A stretch of DNA of 51,297 bases, from the NCBI GenBank assembly GCA_037447655.1, contig JBBHKE010000476.1, positions 1 through 51,297 of the forward strand, read 5' to 3'. Below are positions 8,728-20,728 of this stretch, piece by piece; the first letter of the stretch is position 1; each line of letters opens with the position of its first letter. The position numbers and the translations under genes are program-made. The notes beneath the pieces are model-generated. The model saw only the letters and a program-made list of their open reading frames with translations. It had not been told where the DNA came from and did no database searches. This stretch comes from Zygnema cylindricum (lineage: Eukaryota > Streptophyta > Zygnematophyceae > Zygnematales > Zygnemataceae).

Positions 8728-9831
8728 CTCTAGGGTGCCCATATTCAATGGGACAGGGTTCATCTACTGGGAGAGTATGATGATGGGAGCCCTATGTGAG
8801 AAAAGATTTTGGGGAATAGTGAGTGGGCGAGTGAAGCGCCCATCCGGTCTTGCTATTCCTCCAAGTTTGGAGGAAGCAGATTTGGTAGGAAACCAGATCC
8901 ACCATCATCAGAGGAATCAGAAGACGCAGCAAGCATCGTGATGGAAAAAGGGAAAGAAAAAGATAAATCCACACCTATAGCAACCGGATCTACTTTCATG
9001 TCTCCTATTCCAAGGAATGAAGAGAATGATATCGATACCTGGGACTTGAACAACATTGCAGCCAAGCATTTTGTCCTCCATCATCTCACACAAGGACTCG
9101 CAAGTCCTCATTTGCAGGTGGAAAGGGCATCTGATGTGTGGGATGCGCTTATAGAGATGTAGCGTAGCGGTACTATTCAGGAACAGAAGCTAGCAGACCA
9201 AAGGATGAATGGATACTTTCACAAAGGAGATAAGATGCTCGATTTGTGCAATGAGCTGGCTATACTCTTCATGGAGTTAGAGTGTGCCGGAAAAGTGGAG
9301 ACCGAGAAGGCAAAGGTACACTGCTTACTCATGAAATTACCCGATGAGTATGAGAATATTGTAAACCGGGTACAGGATCTACCAGACTCCAGGTGGATAT
9401 GGAATTGAGTAGTTGGTATGATTCTCGTCCGAGAGAATACAATCAAAATCCGGAGGGGAGTTAAGAATAGACAAGCCTTAGGGGCTGGAGCAAGTTGGAG
9501 AAACAAAGATTCACGGAAACCCCTTGGAAGCCATGGAGGGGGAGACCTGAAAAATCAATCCGATGAATCCGGAACAAGGGGATCAAAGGGGCTTTGTCAT
9601 TTCTGTAAGAAACCCGGGCATTACATGGCAGAATGTACCAAACTGACCGAGCTTCGGATAAAGGAGGGGAAGACCGGGGGTCAAACACGAGGGAAGAAAA
9701 AGGCACTTGTCACACAGGTACTCAAGGAGGAATCCGATGAAGAGGACGACGAACTTCTCTTGGATGAGGAGTTGGAGGCAAAAACAGAAGTCGAAATTCC
9801 ACGAAAGCAAAATGTGCTTTCGGTGGACTGA
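8717..9831 (+). pseudogene. gag: gag of copia A (broken)
   Basis: The start is taken at the ATG in the PBS, giving MGPPSRVPIFNGTGFIYWES; the frame is also open back to an ATG in the LTR (8693). The F-N-G..(F/Y)..W start is typical of copia gag N-termini. A frameshift near 8870, a TAG at 9160-9162 and a TGA near 9406 break it. Farther on, the nucleocapsid CHFCKKPGHYMAEC (CX2CX4HX4C) lies near 9597-9638, followed by a basic and then an acidic stretch. A TGA ends this frame at 9829-9831. Confidence 0.88.
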
Positions 9832-9837
9832 AAGGTG

Positions 9838-10178
9838 GAGGAGGATGGATTGTGGATTCAGGTGCATCCATGCACATGTGGAAAGATAAGCATCTGTTTA
9901 CTAAGCTGAGAAAGATCCATACAGTAGAGATTGAATATGGTGACGGTAGGGTAGTGACCGCTACTTATGTAGGATCGGTAGATCTGAACGTTGTAGTGGA
10001 GGGAAAAACCTCACTAGTTACGTTCTCCAATGTATTGTTTATTCCGGAGTTAAACAAAAATCTTATCTCTACGTCTGTATTAGATGATAAAGGATTTGAA
10101 ACTAGCACCAGAAAAGGAGTCTTTACAGCTAGCTTTGAGGAAGATGTGTATTTCACTGCTGAGAAAGGTAGTCAATGA
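9838..10178 (+). pseudogene. Protease region of copia A
   Basis: WIVDSGASMHMWKDKHLF carries the aspartic-protease D-S-G-A motif (about 9847-9870), followed by the LVTFSNVLFIPELNKNLIS segment characteristic of copia proteases. A frameshift lies just before the motif, since gag ends in another frame at 9831, and a TGA at 10176-10178 replaces the Gly codon found in copy B. Confidence 0.88.
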
Positions 10179-11288
10179 ATGTTCAGGCTTGCTTTAAGTA
10201 ATGAAAAACTCAAACTTTACTATGCTGGTATCAATGATATTATGTTGTGGCATAAGAGACTTGGGCATGTGAATGTAGAAAAGTTAAAAGAAATGAAAAA
10301 ATTGGGAGTAGTTGAAGGGATACACTTTGGGGAAAATGATAATGTGAGTGATTGCAGTGGGTGTGCTCAAGGTAAAGCACACAGATTACCATTTCCAAAG
10401 GAAGCAACTTATAAAGGAGAAAAAGTTCTTGATTTGGTACACACGAACATTTGGGGACCGGCGAGAGTGCCATCACCCGGAGGCAAAAGATTTATGCTAA
10501 CCATTACTGATGATTGGTCCCGCTACTCCCGGGTATACTTTCTGAAAAATAAATCAGAAACTCCGGAGTATTTCAAACAATATAAGGCATGGGTCGAGAA
10601 ACTTCACGAGACTCTAATAAAGAGAGTAAGAAGTGACAACGGAGGGGAATATACCTCCAATCAGTTTGAGGAGTTTTTAAGGGAGGATGGCGTTCAACAT
10701 CAAAAGACAGTTCCAGAAAACCCGGAACAGAATGGTGTTGCCGAGAGATTGACTAGGACACTAAATGATAGTGCTCGGATTATGTTGTCAGATAAAAGGA
10801 TATGAAAAAGATTTTGGGCAGAAGATATGAATTGTGCTAATTATTTGAGAAACAGAGTTCTAACTTCGGCGGTGAAAGGCCAAACTCCATATGAGAAATG
10901 GACCATCCTAAAACGAGATCTATCTCACTTAAAGGTTTTCGGTAGTAAAGTCTTCAGTTTAGATACAGATAAATCAAACTGGAAACTAGATCCTAAAGGG
11001 AAACCTGGATACTTGCTAGGATATGATGAGGATATAAAAGGGTATAGAGTGTATGATCTAAAGAGAGAAGATATAATTTTAGTAAAGCATCTGGTAGCTA
11101 TGGATGAAGGGAAGTCAGTAGATCCCTTTAAATCCTCAAAGAATCCTCAAAGTCAGTCAGAATCAGATTTGAGTCAGATAATTCTGATGACGTTCATCTC
11201 CCTAACTATCCTGGTTTTCAAGAAGATGATACTCTTGCAGGTTCGGATGATATCCTCGCAGATTCAAAACAGACAGAGAAAGACTTGA
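10179..11288 (+). pseudogene. Integrase of copia A (first catalytic Asp replaced)
   Basis: The GAG-pre-integrase HHCC finger is present (HKRLGH near 10249, CSGC near 10353). The core has VHTNIWGP, where copies B and C have HTDIWGP: the first DDE aspartate is Asn here. The second Asp (RSDNGGEY) and the Glu (NGVAERL) are kept with the 35-residue spacing. A TGA at 10803-10805 interrupts the frame. The C-terminal domain (GYLLGYDED..GYRVYD) follows, and the frame is lost after about 11160. Confidence 0.9.
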
Positions 11289-12514
11289 ACTTGGAAACAC
11301 CAATGACACAAGCGGAAGACGTGGTGAAAACGGATATAGATCTGAGGGACAGGGGAGAAGCCATGGTGAATCGAAAGAATCCACGAGAACCATCTATTCC
11401 AGCCGCAAATTTTGAGGGAGGGAGAAGAAGCAGCAAAAGGCTTCAAGAGAAACAAGCTAATAACAAGGTAACTAAACTATCTCACCCGGATGAACCTCAA
11501 ACATATGAAGAGGCAATGAACTGTCGGGAAAGAAACCGGTGGAAGACGGCCATCAATGAAGAAATGGCTTCAATCATGGGAGCTGGTGGACTGTCCACCC
11601 GATAGAAAACCAATTGGATGTAAGTGGGTTTTCAAACTAAAACTGAATCCGGACAATACAATTGAGCGGTATAAGGCTCGGTTAGTGGCGTAAGGTTTTA
11701 CTTAGAAAGAGGGAATAGGCTACAAAGAAACCTTCGCTCCAGCCGTCAGATTTCCCTCGGTCCAAATACTTCTCAGTGTGGCACTTGTAGAAGACATGGA
11801 AGTACACTAGATGGACATAAAGACAGTGTTCCTATATGGAGAACTAAAGGAGGAGATCTTCATGCGACAGCGGAAGGATTCGTGGAACAAGGAGAAGAAA
11901 GTAAGGTATGCCGGCTGATCAAATCTCTCTATGGTTTGAAACAGGCGCCCAGACAGTGGAACAAGAACCTTGATGAGTTCCTTACCAGTCTGGGATACTT
12001 TCGCATCAGTTCAGACCCTTCAACTTATGTTTTTGAAGATGAGGAAGGTGTCATTTTCATTGCAATTTACGTTGATGATCTTCTTGTTCTAAGTAAGTCA
12101 TTAAAGAAAATTAACTAACTAAAAACAGATCTAAAGGGAAGATTCGAAATGAAGGATATGGGGGAGGCTAGATATATTCTGGGAATACAAGTAGAGAGAG
12201 ATAGGAAAAAGAGGATAATTAGACTAACTCAGAAAGAGGCAATTGGAAACATGCTGGAAAAATTACTGATGAACAAAGCCTACAGTTGCACGACTCCCAT
12301 GGATCTAAAGAAGGGAAGTGAGGGGAGTGAGGAAAGAGACATCCTAATTCAAGATGATGAACTAGGTCTAGAAAAAAAGAAGTTTATGCAGACTATTCCA
12401 TACAGACAGATAGTAGGCAGTCTGATATATTTTATGAATTGTACCAGACCGGATTTGGCAGCAGTTGTAGGAGTGCTAAGTAGGACTCTCAATGCTCCTA
12501 CCAAAAGGGATTGA
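11289..12514 (+). pseudogene. Reverse transcriptase of copia A (multiple lesions)
   Basis: The RT2-type domain is spread over several frames: WKTAINEEMAS near 11551, CKWVFKLKLNPDNTIERYKA near 11622, SLYGLKQAPRQWNK near 11927 and the catalytic YVDD near 12069. Stops and frameshifts occur around 11586, 11690-11820 and 12115. The domain order and the copia-type YGLKQAPR..W and YVDDLL motifs leave no doubt about identity. Confidence 0.9.
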
Positions 12515-13014
12515 GAAGCAGCAAAAAGGGTCCTCAGATATCTCATTGGAACTAGGGATCTATGGCTGCATCTGGGTGGGGAAAACACTGACATCACCAC
12601 TTGGAGTGATGCCAGCTATAGGGATGCTCTGATAACAAGATGTACATCTGGATATGTGTTGTATGTGGGGAATGGTGATTTTTGCTGGAGCAGTAAGCAG
12701 CAAAAGGTCATTGCTCAGTCTACCATGGAGGCAGAGTATATGGCATCTTGCTCTGCTGTGAAGGAATTGATGTAAGTCAAATCTTTGCTTGGTGAATTGG
12801 GGCATCTTAAGAGTAGAATTCAGAAAATATTCTATAATAATCAAGTAGCAATTGCAATTGTTGCTAATCCCAAACATCATTTTAAAGCAAAACACATGGA
12901 CATCAGACTTAGCTTTGTTAGGGAAAAGGTGGAGAACAAAATAATAAGTCTAAAATATAGACTAGAAAGTGAGATGGTGGCAGACATGATGACTAAGCCT
13001 GTACCTTCTCCTTA
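12515..13014 (+). pseudogene. RNase H of copia A
   Basis: Degenerate coding for the copia RNase H includes TWSDASYRDA-like, SKQQKVIAQSTMEAEYM, YNNQVAIAI (Asp replaced by Asn relative to CDNQAAIAI in copy C) and KHMDIRLSFVREKVENK. The frame closes with the TKPVPSP segment and a TAA at 13012-13014. Confidence 0.85.
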
Positions 13015-13059
13015 ATTAATTTTTTGCAGAGAGAGATGTGGACTTAAAATTAAAAGTGA

Positions 13060-13076
13060 CTAGGAAATAATAGGAG
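13060..13076 (+). promoter_or_regulatory. Polypurine tract of copia A
   Basis: The purine-rich TAGGAAATAATAGGAG lies immediately 5' of the 3' LTR. The equivalents in B (AAAAAATAAGGGGAG) and C (GAAAATAAAGGGAG) are cleaner. Confidence 0.7.
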
Positions 13077-14067
13077 TGTTGAAATTAAAGGTATTTCCTA
13101 GGTTATTTAAATGATTTAAATAAAAGCAGGAAAAAACAGAGGCAGCCTGCTTCTAACTTCTCTCTCTAGCCCCCATACTTGTCGTAGTCCCTGAAGGCTG
13201 GAGAGGAAGCCAGAGCCATGGCTCCTTATGCTCTTTCTTGAGTCAGAAGGCAGATCCTTGGCAAACTTTCCAAAAGGATTGACGGACCCAGGATTTGATC
13301 CTGGTACCTACCATCCGTCAAAGTAGCCGTTAGTCTTGCCCTGTAGTCTAAGACCAATGCTGAAGTATATAGGGTACGATAACTACTTAAAGATGACGAA
13401 ATAGAGAAGTTCGATTTACTAACAAACTGACCACAATCACACAGACACAGTTGAAATAGAATTACACCGGAAATGTAGTACTTGTATTTTAAACGGCTAT
13501 AAATTAAGGCCAACATCAATCTAACGACGGAGAAAGAAGCCAACATCGCGGAATGGTTGATTTGGCGGTTTGCGGTCATAATCACAACAGGTGACACGTG
13601 GCAGCATGACATTGGATAACGCCGTCTCCGGGACACACTATTGCGAACCCGGATATGGCACGCATTGTCTTTCTGGCCATGTCGTACAATGGCCGTACAA
13701 AAGTACTTCGGACCAAGTACCTTTCTGTACTGTACACTCAATTGATTGGCTCAGTACATCAGTAGGAGGGGGTTTAGAGAGGGGTTTAGGACTTCGAAAA
13801 TTAGAGGTAGCCGCCTCTCTCTAAGAGAGCCCTTCTATAAAAGGGTTAGCTTCGACCATTGATAATTAACTGCTCAGGGGAGCAAATTCAAGAATTCTTT
13901 TTGTGGCAGGCTCAGGGGAGTCAGCCCTTTCCAAGGGGTGCAATTTGGTCAGTCTGTATTCTGTCAGGGTGTCAGCAATATTCAGACAAAGCTTAATGAA
14001 CTGAGGTTATCCTAGAGGCTTCTAGCAAGCTGCCTACTCTGAGACCTATCGAGGTCTTTGAGTTTCA
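13077..14067 (+). repeat. 3' LTR of copia A
   Basis: This 991-bp LTR runs from TGTTGAAATTAAAGG to ...GAGTTTCA and is followed by the CAGCA duplication. It carries the same landmarks as the 5' LTR. Confidence 0.95.
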
Positions 14068-14072
14068 CAGCA

Positions 14073-15950
14073 GACTCCCCTCAACCGGATGAAGACGCCA
14101 AGAAAACCGGCACTCCTCAAGTTAGGGGAAAAGAGTGGCAGCCGGCAGAAAACGCGCACAAACAACAATAAAGCACAAGGTTCACACGCTAGAATTCATA
14201 AACCACGGCAAAAGAGAAACGGTCTGAAGGGAAACTATACAGGTTGGTTTGCGCCGATAGATTAGGTAAGGACTTTAGTACATAAAAGAGAGATCAGAAA
14301 AACTCAGAGACAACAGCTAGCAAGAGACTAAGGATTCGGAGTCAGAAACCCTAACTCAACCACTAACAGATACTAAATATCCGCCGAAAATTCCAACTAC
14401 AACAAAAAGGTTCGACAAATGCTGATAATGCAGTTTGCCAGAAAGCGACAACTCTCCAATGTTGGATTCCCGTGCCATAATTTGCAACTAATCCTACGCG
14501 GCCATATGGCTTTTATCCTATGCTGTCGCTTGTCGTACAACTACACTAATTCCTATATGTCTCTGAGCAAGCACCTTTCTATGTACAAACGCTGCCAGTT
14601 TCTAGAGGTGGCCCCTACGTGGCCGCCTCGGGGAGCCTTACATCTACACCTCGAGGATGAAAACCCTCCCTACGCTACAAAAATAATGCATGAACCTCCG
14701 AGGGTTCACGACTTGGACATGTGTCAGGTATGTAATCGTTTGAGTCCATAATATGTTAGGGTTAGAGCCGTTCGAATTCGCAAAATCCGATGCCGTACCG
14801 CAATCTAATTTCATGCCGGTAACATGGTACGACCTCAGTTCCGTCTGTACCTTCAATTGAACACTCCGCCACCGACCTGTATTATTCCCTTATACCCCAA
14901 TTAGTATAAGAATCAGCAATAATACCCACTGACGTCTTACGGCATGACAAATCGGTCAAAGGCCTCAACATATCGCACCGGGACCAACATATTATATCGC
15001 GATATATTTGGTAGAAGGTGGGCGTCGGTATAGATACAGTAGGGTAAACCATGCGACACGTCGTACGGAAAATCTTCGCGCCCCCCCCCCCCCCCCCCCC
15101 CCACTGAGCCCATGGCACTTGGGGGGGCCGGGGGGGGGGGTTTGAAAAAAAAATTGACCTAGCACTTCGATATATCGCGATTAAAATATATCGTGATCGA
15201 ATATCGACAAGGGGCCTTCAAGACACAACACTACTTTGTAGCCAAGTGGGCCCATGAATTGCTAACATAAGAGTTCAATTATTTTATATTTACTGCTTCG
15301 TTTTTTGATATGTTGTCATTTAAAAAAAAAGTGAAACTTATGAAGTAGAAGCATCTTTAGAAAGTAAAAACAAAAAAAAAACATTTATTTCTCGAAGTAT
15401 AGACTTTTTTGGGCCTAAGTCGTGAAGATTAGTGGTTAAATAACCTCTTTGGGACTAACCTATTGAGTCAAGCAATATAAACATTCCTAGAGAGGTTAAA
15501 ACCACAGCCTTGTATATTTTTTTCTTTTTCTTTCCCATTAAATTATCCCTCAAGTGCAAGCATTGTATTTCAAGTGTTTAGTTGCTATAGGTTACATAGG
15601 ATAATTAATAAATAGGATATGTAACATATGGAGCTAAATTGTTGAAGTGCATTCTAGAGATCTCCAAACATTAGGATTGCAAATTTGCGATAGCATTTTT
15701 TGTCAAAATAAGAAATATGGTTTGCCATTCCACACACCTCCAAACTTTAAACTTTGTATTTTACATTTTGGTCTACAATGTCGTGGGGCATTTTATTGCT
15801 TAATTTATTTCTAAATTAAAATCTTTGTTTGAGGATTGTGAAATTGGCCTCGTTGTTTTTGACTAAGTAAAAATCAACGTAATTTATCTATAAATTCATT
15901 GTATAGTTGCCAACAACCTAATATAGTTGATGGTGATAAAAGAAACTTCG
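14073..15950. other. No gene recognised; includes long poly-C and poly-G runs
   Basis: The longest frame (14419-14751, 110 aa, plus) has no recognisable motif. A run of 22 C at 15081-15102 and G-runs at 15121-15140 are low-complexity. From 15290 on the sequence is AT-rich with homopolymer A/T tracts. Part of 14700-15080 could be decayed retroelement sequence, but I cannot support that. Confidence 0.5.
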
Positions 15951-15954
15951 CAGC

Positions 15955-16266
15955 AATGACGTTCACTACATAGTAGCACATGGCAGTATTGATATAACAT
16001 AACAATATTGCCGTTACGTAGCAGTAGCGATGTTGCTTTAGCATGGATGCAGCAGTCTCGGTGCTACGTATCCGCACTGACGTTTCGCAGCAGTGTAGGG
16101 ATTACGTGGCAGTACCGATGTTACTTAGCAGTATATCGAGGATACGTATCATAATCGGTGCTATGTAGCAGTCTCGATATTACTTTGAATTATCGATGTT
16201 ACGTTACATAAGTGATGTTACACAAAAATATCGTTGTCACGTAGCAGTATTTTGATTTCTTTGCAG
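15955..16266. repeat. Degenerate ~20-bp minisatellite (GTAGCAGTATCGATGTTAC), left block
   Basis: About 15 imperfect units built on (A)CGTAGCAGT(A/C)(T/C)CGATGTTA follow head to tail. The same motif recurs at 20640-20728 and 25563-25725, so one array was split by later insertions. Confidence 0.8.
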
Positions 16267-17179
16267 CACAGGTCGCAAAAACGGTCAACCGAAACCATGA
16301 CTGACCGTTAACCGACCGCCCGCGCCGGAACCGAAACGGATTCGGTTGCCAAATTTTGGGGGTCGGGCGGTTACGGTCGGTTGACTCACCAGGAAAAAAA
16401 AAACGGTTGGTTACGGTCGGTCAACCAAAAACCAAAAAAAATGAAAATTTTGTACTGTCCCTATAATCCAACATTCTGTACTTTGTACTCTTTGGTATCG
16501 TGGAAGTTCATGACATCATATAAGCGTCGCAAATCTGACACGGTACTGTAGTTAGCTATTCATTTCGCAAATCTTAAGGAACGTGACAAAGCGTCGCAAA
16601 TCTGACACAGTACACCGCGAATCCCTATTAGCGTAGTGTACGCTAATTCCGTCCCGCTTTTTATTTTTATTATTCTCCAATAGCGTAGCTTATTCTATTT
16701 TATTCTGTACGCCATTTAGGGTTATGTTCTAAGTACCTCACAAAACGAAAGTACGTTGTCGGTTGAATAGTGTGGTGTAGTGTACGTATCAGACGTTACA
16801 AAATTGTACCTTTTTAAGTGAAAAAAAATATTTAATGAATTTTAGTAACCGCGCACGCATGACAATATGTGCTCTAAAAAGAGGATAAAAGCAGGCTGTA
16901 AAATATCACGTTCGCACATATTCGACCAACAACCACGTTTCGACTGTGTGAACGTACTACTGTGTGAGCGTTGTCGTGACTGATAGTGGCTCTAACATGT
17001 GTGCGACTGTAGGTTTACCGAGTATGTTTACTTGGATACCTTGCGCGGACTAAAAATTAGCAACAATTGTGACAACGATCTTGAATAAGAGCGGAACTTC
17101 CAAAAAAGGCAAATATGATGTGGAAGTTCCTGATTTTTTTTGATATAATTGACGCGTGTAAATCATTGGTCACTTTTTT

Positions 17180-18150
17180 TAAACAGAGTAATTTACAAAC
17201 ATTTTGAAAAACACATTAAAACAAAAAAAAGGCAACGCGGTGGAATTCTTTGCTCCGAATGCTTAAGAGTATTTACAATGCATTCAATGAGATAAGACCA
17301 ATCGCTCAAGCAAAAAATAAATTGATACCTTTTGCTTATATCGATAAGACTCACCTTACCGAACTTATACGATTTTTTTAAAAGTTCCAAGAAGAAACCC
17401 TAAAATTGGAGAAATTCAAAGAACTAACTTTACATTTGGTTTTGTTTGAACTATCGTCTCTCCATAACCATTGTAAGATAAAAAAAAAACATCTTACAAT
17501 GACGGTGAAAAAGAATGCCCTGCCGATTCCCTAAACTTGCAAAAAGTTTGAAACAATTTTTTGTGAAATTTGCACTACCGAAGTGGGGCCTTCATGAGTA
17601 TCATATTGTCGCGACTCTCTTAGACCCCCGACAAAAACAAAAGCTTGAAATAATTGAGTATCGAAAACCGAAATTGAAAGCGCAAGGGTCAAACTTCGAG
17701 AACTCGCGAACGACCTCGGTGATGACGTTGATTTCGGTAGTCCTTGACGTATCACAAAAAAACGAAAAACATCGCAAAGTAAAGACGATTTCCACAATTT
17801 TTTTGGTGAGAGCGATGAGCAAAATGAGGTTCTTATTGCCACCGACAAAAAAACGCTCGTTAACGACGAAATGAAACGTTATTTTGGTTTAAAATTAACC
17901 ATCGACGAAAGATTAAACTTTAACATACTTGAATGGTGGAAAAAAAAATGTACGTGCGAAAGATGGAGGATTTCCTATTCTAGCCGGTGTTGCTATATCT
18001 ATTCTAGCTATTCCGGCTTCTAACTCCATGTCCGAATGCAATTTTTCGGATGCCGGGAACACGATAACAAAGAAGAGGAGCTCACTAGCTGCTTCAATTG
18101 TTAGTGATCTTTTGTGTGTTAGATCCAACCAAGATCTTTTAAATGCATAG
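17180..18150 (+). pseudogene. hAT transposase remnant (copy 1)
   Basis: The plus strand carries VATLLDPRQKQKLEI, the conserved L-D-P-R-(Y/Q)-K region of hAT transposases. After frame changes comes NDEMKRYFGL..NILEWWK, then GFPILAGVAISILAIPASNS, SECNFSDAGNTIT and KKRSSLAASIVSDLLCVRSN, ending at a TAG (18148-18150). This is the C-terminal hAT dimerisation domain, and the last 73 residues are intact. The catalytic core upstream is too decayed in this copy to point to the acidic residues. Confidence 0.85.
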
Positions 18151-18804
18151 TTTTTTATTTTGTTTTGTTTTCTAATTATTGTTATTTTTTTAGTATTAGT
18201 TATCATGTTTTTTTTTCCTTCGAAATTTTTGTTGTATTTCACAATTTTTCTAGTGTTATTTTGTTTGTTTTTTTTAAACCGGAATGCTTATTTTTATCAA
18301 ATTACCAAAGCGTCGTATGTATACCAAATTTAGATTTATAGATTTTTGTGTAGTTTTAAGTTTGAGGCTGAGAATTTGTACAATAGAGTCGAAAATAGAA
18401 CGAGGTTGTTATTTTTTTATTTCTATATTTGATAATACAAAATATTTTTTGGTTTTTTTGCTCATCACAATGTGTTTTTTGTCAATTGATTTTCTATGTG
18501 AAAACTTTTTTTTTTTTAAACATACATAATTGAAAATTTACCTTTTTTGCATTATTCATAACATAGTATCGTAGTCGAAAGAAAAACCGTCCGAAAATTG
18601 TAGCGAAAAAAATAGATTTGCGAGAGAATAAACATTAATACAAGGGTTTAAGCTTTAACCTAAGAGTTACACTCAAAATTAGGAACAAATCTCTTGAAGG
18701 AGGTGACTGTCGAGGAAAAAATATATTTGTAAAGGGAGATTGCAAAAAGACAAAATAGTAAAAAGAAGAGGTACACGAGCTATTTTTTGCAAAGGGAGAT
18801 GTAC

Positions 18805-19582
18805 CACTACACCACTCATTGTTATTAGTATTAATAAGTCGCTACAACTTATGGCCAAAAATCACAAAATATAGCTAACAACATTATTTAAATACTTGGA
18901 CAATAACCTGCCACATCTCCTTGCATTAAATAGTATTATTAATCATAATTTTCCATTTACACTACACCGCGAATCGTAATAAGAGTAATAAAAAAATTAG
19001 AGTAAAAAAACAAAAAAAAACAATTAGAGTAATGAACTCTAATTTATGTGATATAATTTTTTCACAGAGGAAGTTTACTCTAATTTATTTAAGTACTATG
19101 TATTGGGTTATGTCGGCAATAAATTTCCGCGCTGAAATTATGAACACTAAATTACGTAGGCGTACAGAATCTGTCAGTCCGTATAGTTTTGACGTCGTTA
19201 TGACGTTAGTAATATTTGTCGCGCTGAATGTCAGTTAGTGTTCACACTGACGACGATGCTGTCGATGGACAAGAGTTATGCGAACGACTTTATTTCGATG
19301 TGATTCATTTTTCGTTTAGTGCGATTTCACGTGTGAGCACAATTCTATTAAATCATTATTTGTAACTTTTTATTAAAAAAGTACAATTTTGCACGGTCGA
19401 ACGTCGTCCATACTCCACACTATTTAAAACGAGCCTATATTACAATTTTTTACGCTAATTAAACTTATCTAATTTAGAATAATGAAAAAATTAGAATCGT
19501 TTACTCTATTTGATGTGACAGAGACGAAATTTCGAGCGACTAAATTAGTGTAATTTACTCTAATTACGATTCGCGGTGTAGT
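18805..19582. mobile_element. MITE-A interrupted at its right end by MITE-B (inside hAT 1)
   Basis: MITE-A starts CACTACACCACTCATTGTTA and contains the ..CACAAAATA..CTAACAACATTATTTAA.. core also found at 20940, 28494, 31325 and 32872. MITE-B (18960-19582, ~623 bp) has terminal inverted repeats CACTACACCGCGAATCGT and its complement at the right end. It is AT-rich with no reading frame of note, though it shares the segment TTGGGTTATGTCGGCAATAA with the copy at 21098. Confidence 0.8.
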
Positions 19583-20127
19583 ATAGTTCCATTTTAAATA
19601 GTGTGGCTAACGTACAAAACTGTACCATATTAACGAAAATGTACAAAAAATGATTTAATACACGCCGTTATGATGTACCTGCGTTTTCACAAACCGCGTA
19701 GTGCAAACGTCATAATGACGTGAAACTGTACATTTTGACAGAATGCGTTTTTACAAACCGCGTAGTGAAAACGTCATAATACTTTGTACTCTTTGGTATC
19801 GTGGAAGTACGTGACATCATGATTAGCGTTGCAAATCTGACACGGTACTGTAGTTAGCTATTCATTTCGCAAATCATAGGGAACGCGACAAAGCGTCGCA
19901 AATCTGACACGGTAGTACACTATTTATTTCGCAAATCTTAGGGAACGCGACAAATCGTAATTATTGGCTTTCATACGTTGTACATTGGTTAATTTTGTAC
20001 TTTTCGGTTACGGGCGGGCACGGTTAGTCGCGAGAAATCGAGATTCGGTTAATTTTTGTTTTCGTAAACGCGGTCGGTTAACGGTTATCAATTTTGGAAC
20101 GTGACATAACTCGGGCTCGGTCGCAAT

Positions 20128-20614
20128 CAGAGGTCGCAAAAGTCAAAATTTTAGATAACCGAGACCGACCGTTTTTTTTTTCAAAATTTGAGTAACCGAC
20201 GCCCGACCGGGTAAAGTCACGCTCCTAAATTTCAATTAAAGTTTATCCTTATGTGAGTGTTTTCCAATGTGGATGTGTATTTTCCAATGTGTGGAATGTG
20301 TGGTTGGAATTGTTTGTAGTAATGGGATTTTCTGAGAGGTAGGAGATCCTATTACATACATCTCCCGTATACCTTCCACAATAACAAAAGTACAAAGTAC
20401 AAAAATGTTGGATTGCATGGACAGTACAAAATTTTCAATTTTTTAGGTTTTTTGCTTGCCCGACCGTAACCGATTTTTTTTTTTTTTTTGTCTGTGAATC
20501 AACCGCCCGAATCCGCTCGGCCCCCCAAATTTGGCAACCGAATCCATTCCGAATCCGACGCGGGCGGTCGGTTAACGGTCGGTCATGGTTTCGGCTGACT
20601 GTTTCCGACCTCTA
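20128..20614 (-). mobile_element. Short non-autonomous hAT derivative at the hAT 1 right end
   Basis: The sequence starts CAGAGGTCGCAAAAGTCAAA and ends GTTTCCGACCTCTA, both homologous to the two ends of hAT copy 2 in the same orientation. Only ~490 bp remain between them and there is no transposase. It is either an internally deleted element or the product of rearrangement with hAT 1. Confidence 0.6.
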
Positions 20615-20639
20615 ACCAATGTTAAATAGCACACTGGTT

Positions 20640-20728
20640 GCAGCACTATCGTAGAGATGCTACGTAGCAGTGTCGATGTTACGTAGAAGTATCAATGTCT
20701 AGAAAAAAATACCTATGTTACCAAGCAG
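20640..20728. repeat. ~20-bp minisatellite, middle block, ending in the hAT 2 target duplication
   Basis: Units such as CTACGTAGCAGTGTCGATGTTA run up to CCAAGCAG at 20721-20728. That octamer is the left copy of the 8-bp duplication made by hAT copy 2. Confidence 0.8.

Larger units (their letters stand above)
7720..14067 (+). mobile_element. Copia copy A: full-length, decayed Ty1/copia retrotransposon with TSD CAGCA
   Basis: The two direct LTRs (7720-8712 and 13077-14067) flank gag-PR-INT-RT-RNase H in copia order. The target duplication is perfect (CAGCA at 7715-7719 and 14068-14072). All domains are recognisable, but the internal region has more than ten stops or frameshifts, so this copy cannot make a working polyprotein. 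Internal length is about 4.36 kb, normal for a compact copia element. Copies B and C belong to the same lineage. Confidence 0.96.
16267..20614 (+). mobile_element. hAT-superfamily DNA transposon copy 1 (plus strand, compound 3' end)
   Basis: The left end is CACAGGTCGCAAAAACGGTC, followed by a long GACCGACCG-rich subterminal region. The right end at 20614 is its inverted counterpart (...GACTGTTTCCGACCTCTA). Inside are transposase remnants with an hAT dimerisation domain, and direct subterminal repeats of the type GCGTCGCAAATCTGACACGG (16525-16610 and 19830-19960). The 3' end is compound: sequence homologous to the end of hAT copy 2 stops near 20120, and a short related element fills 20128-20614. 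No 8-bp duplication is visible, unlike copy 2. Confidence 0.8.

Noticed and set aside
14419-14751. 110-aa plus-strand frame as a gene
   Set aside because: No recognisable motif, no supporting context and a composition typical of chance frames.
16259-20622. 8-bp target duplication for hAT copy 1
   Set aside because: CTTTGCAG on the left and ACCAATGT on the right do not match, and GTCGCAAT before the short derivative does not help. Only hAT 2 has a clear duplication.
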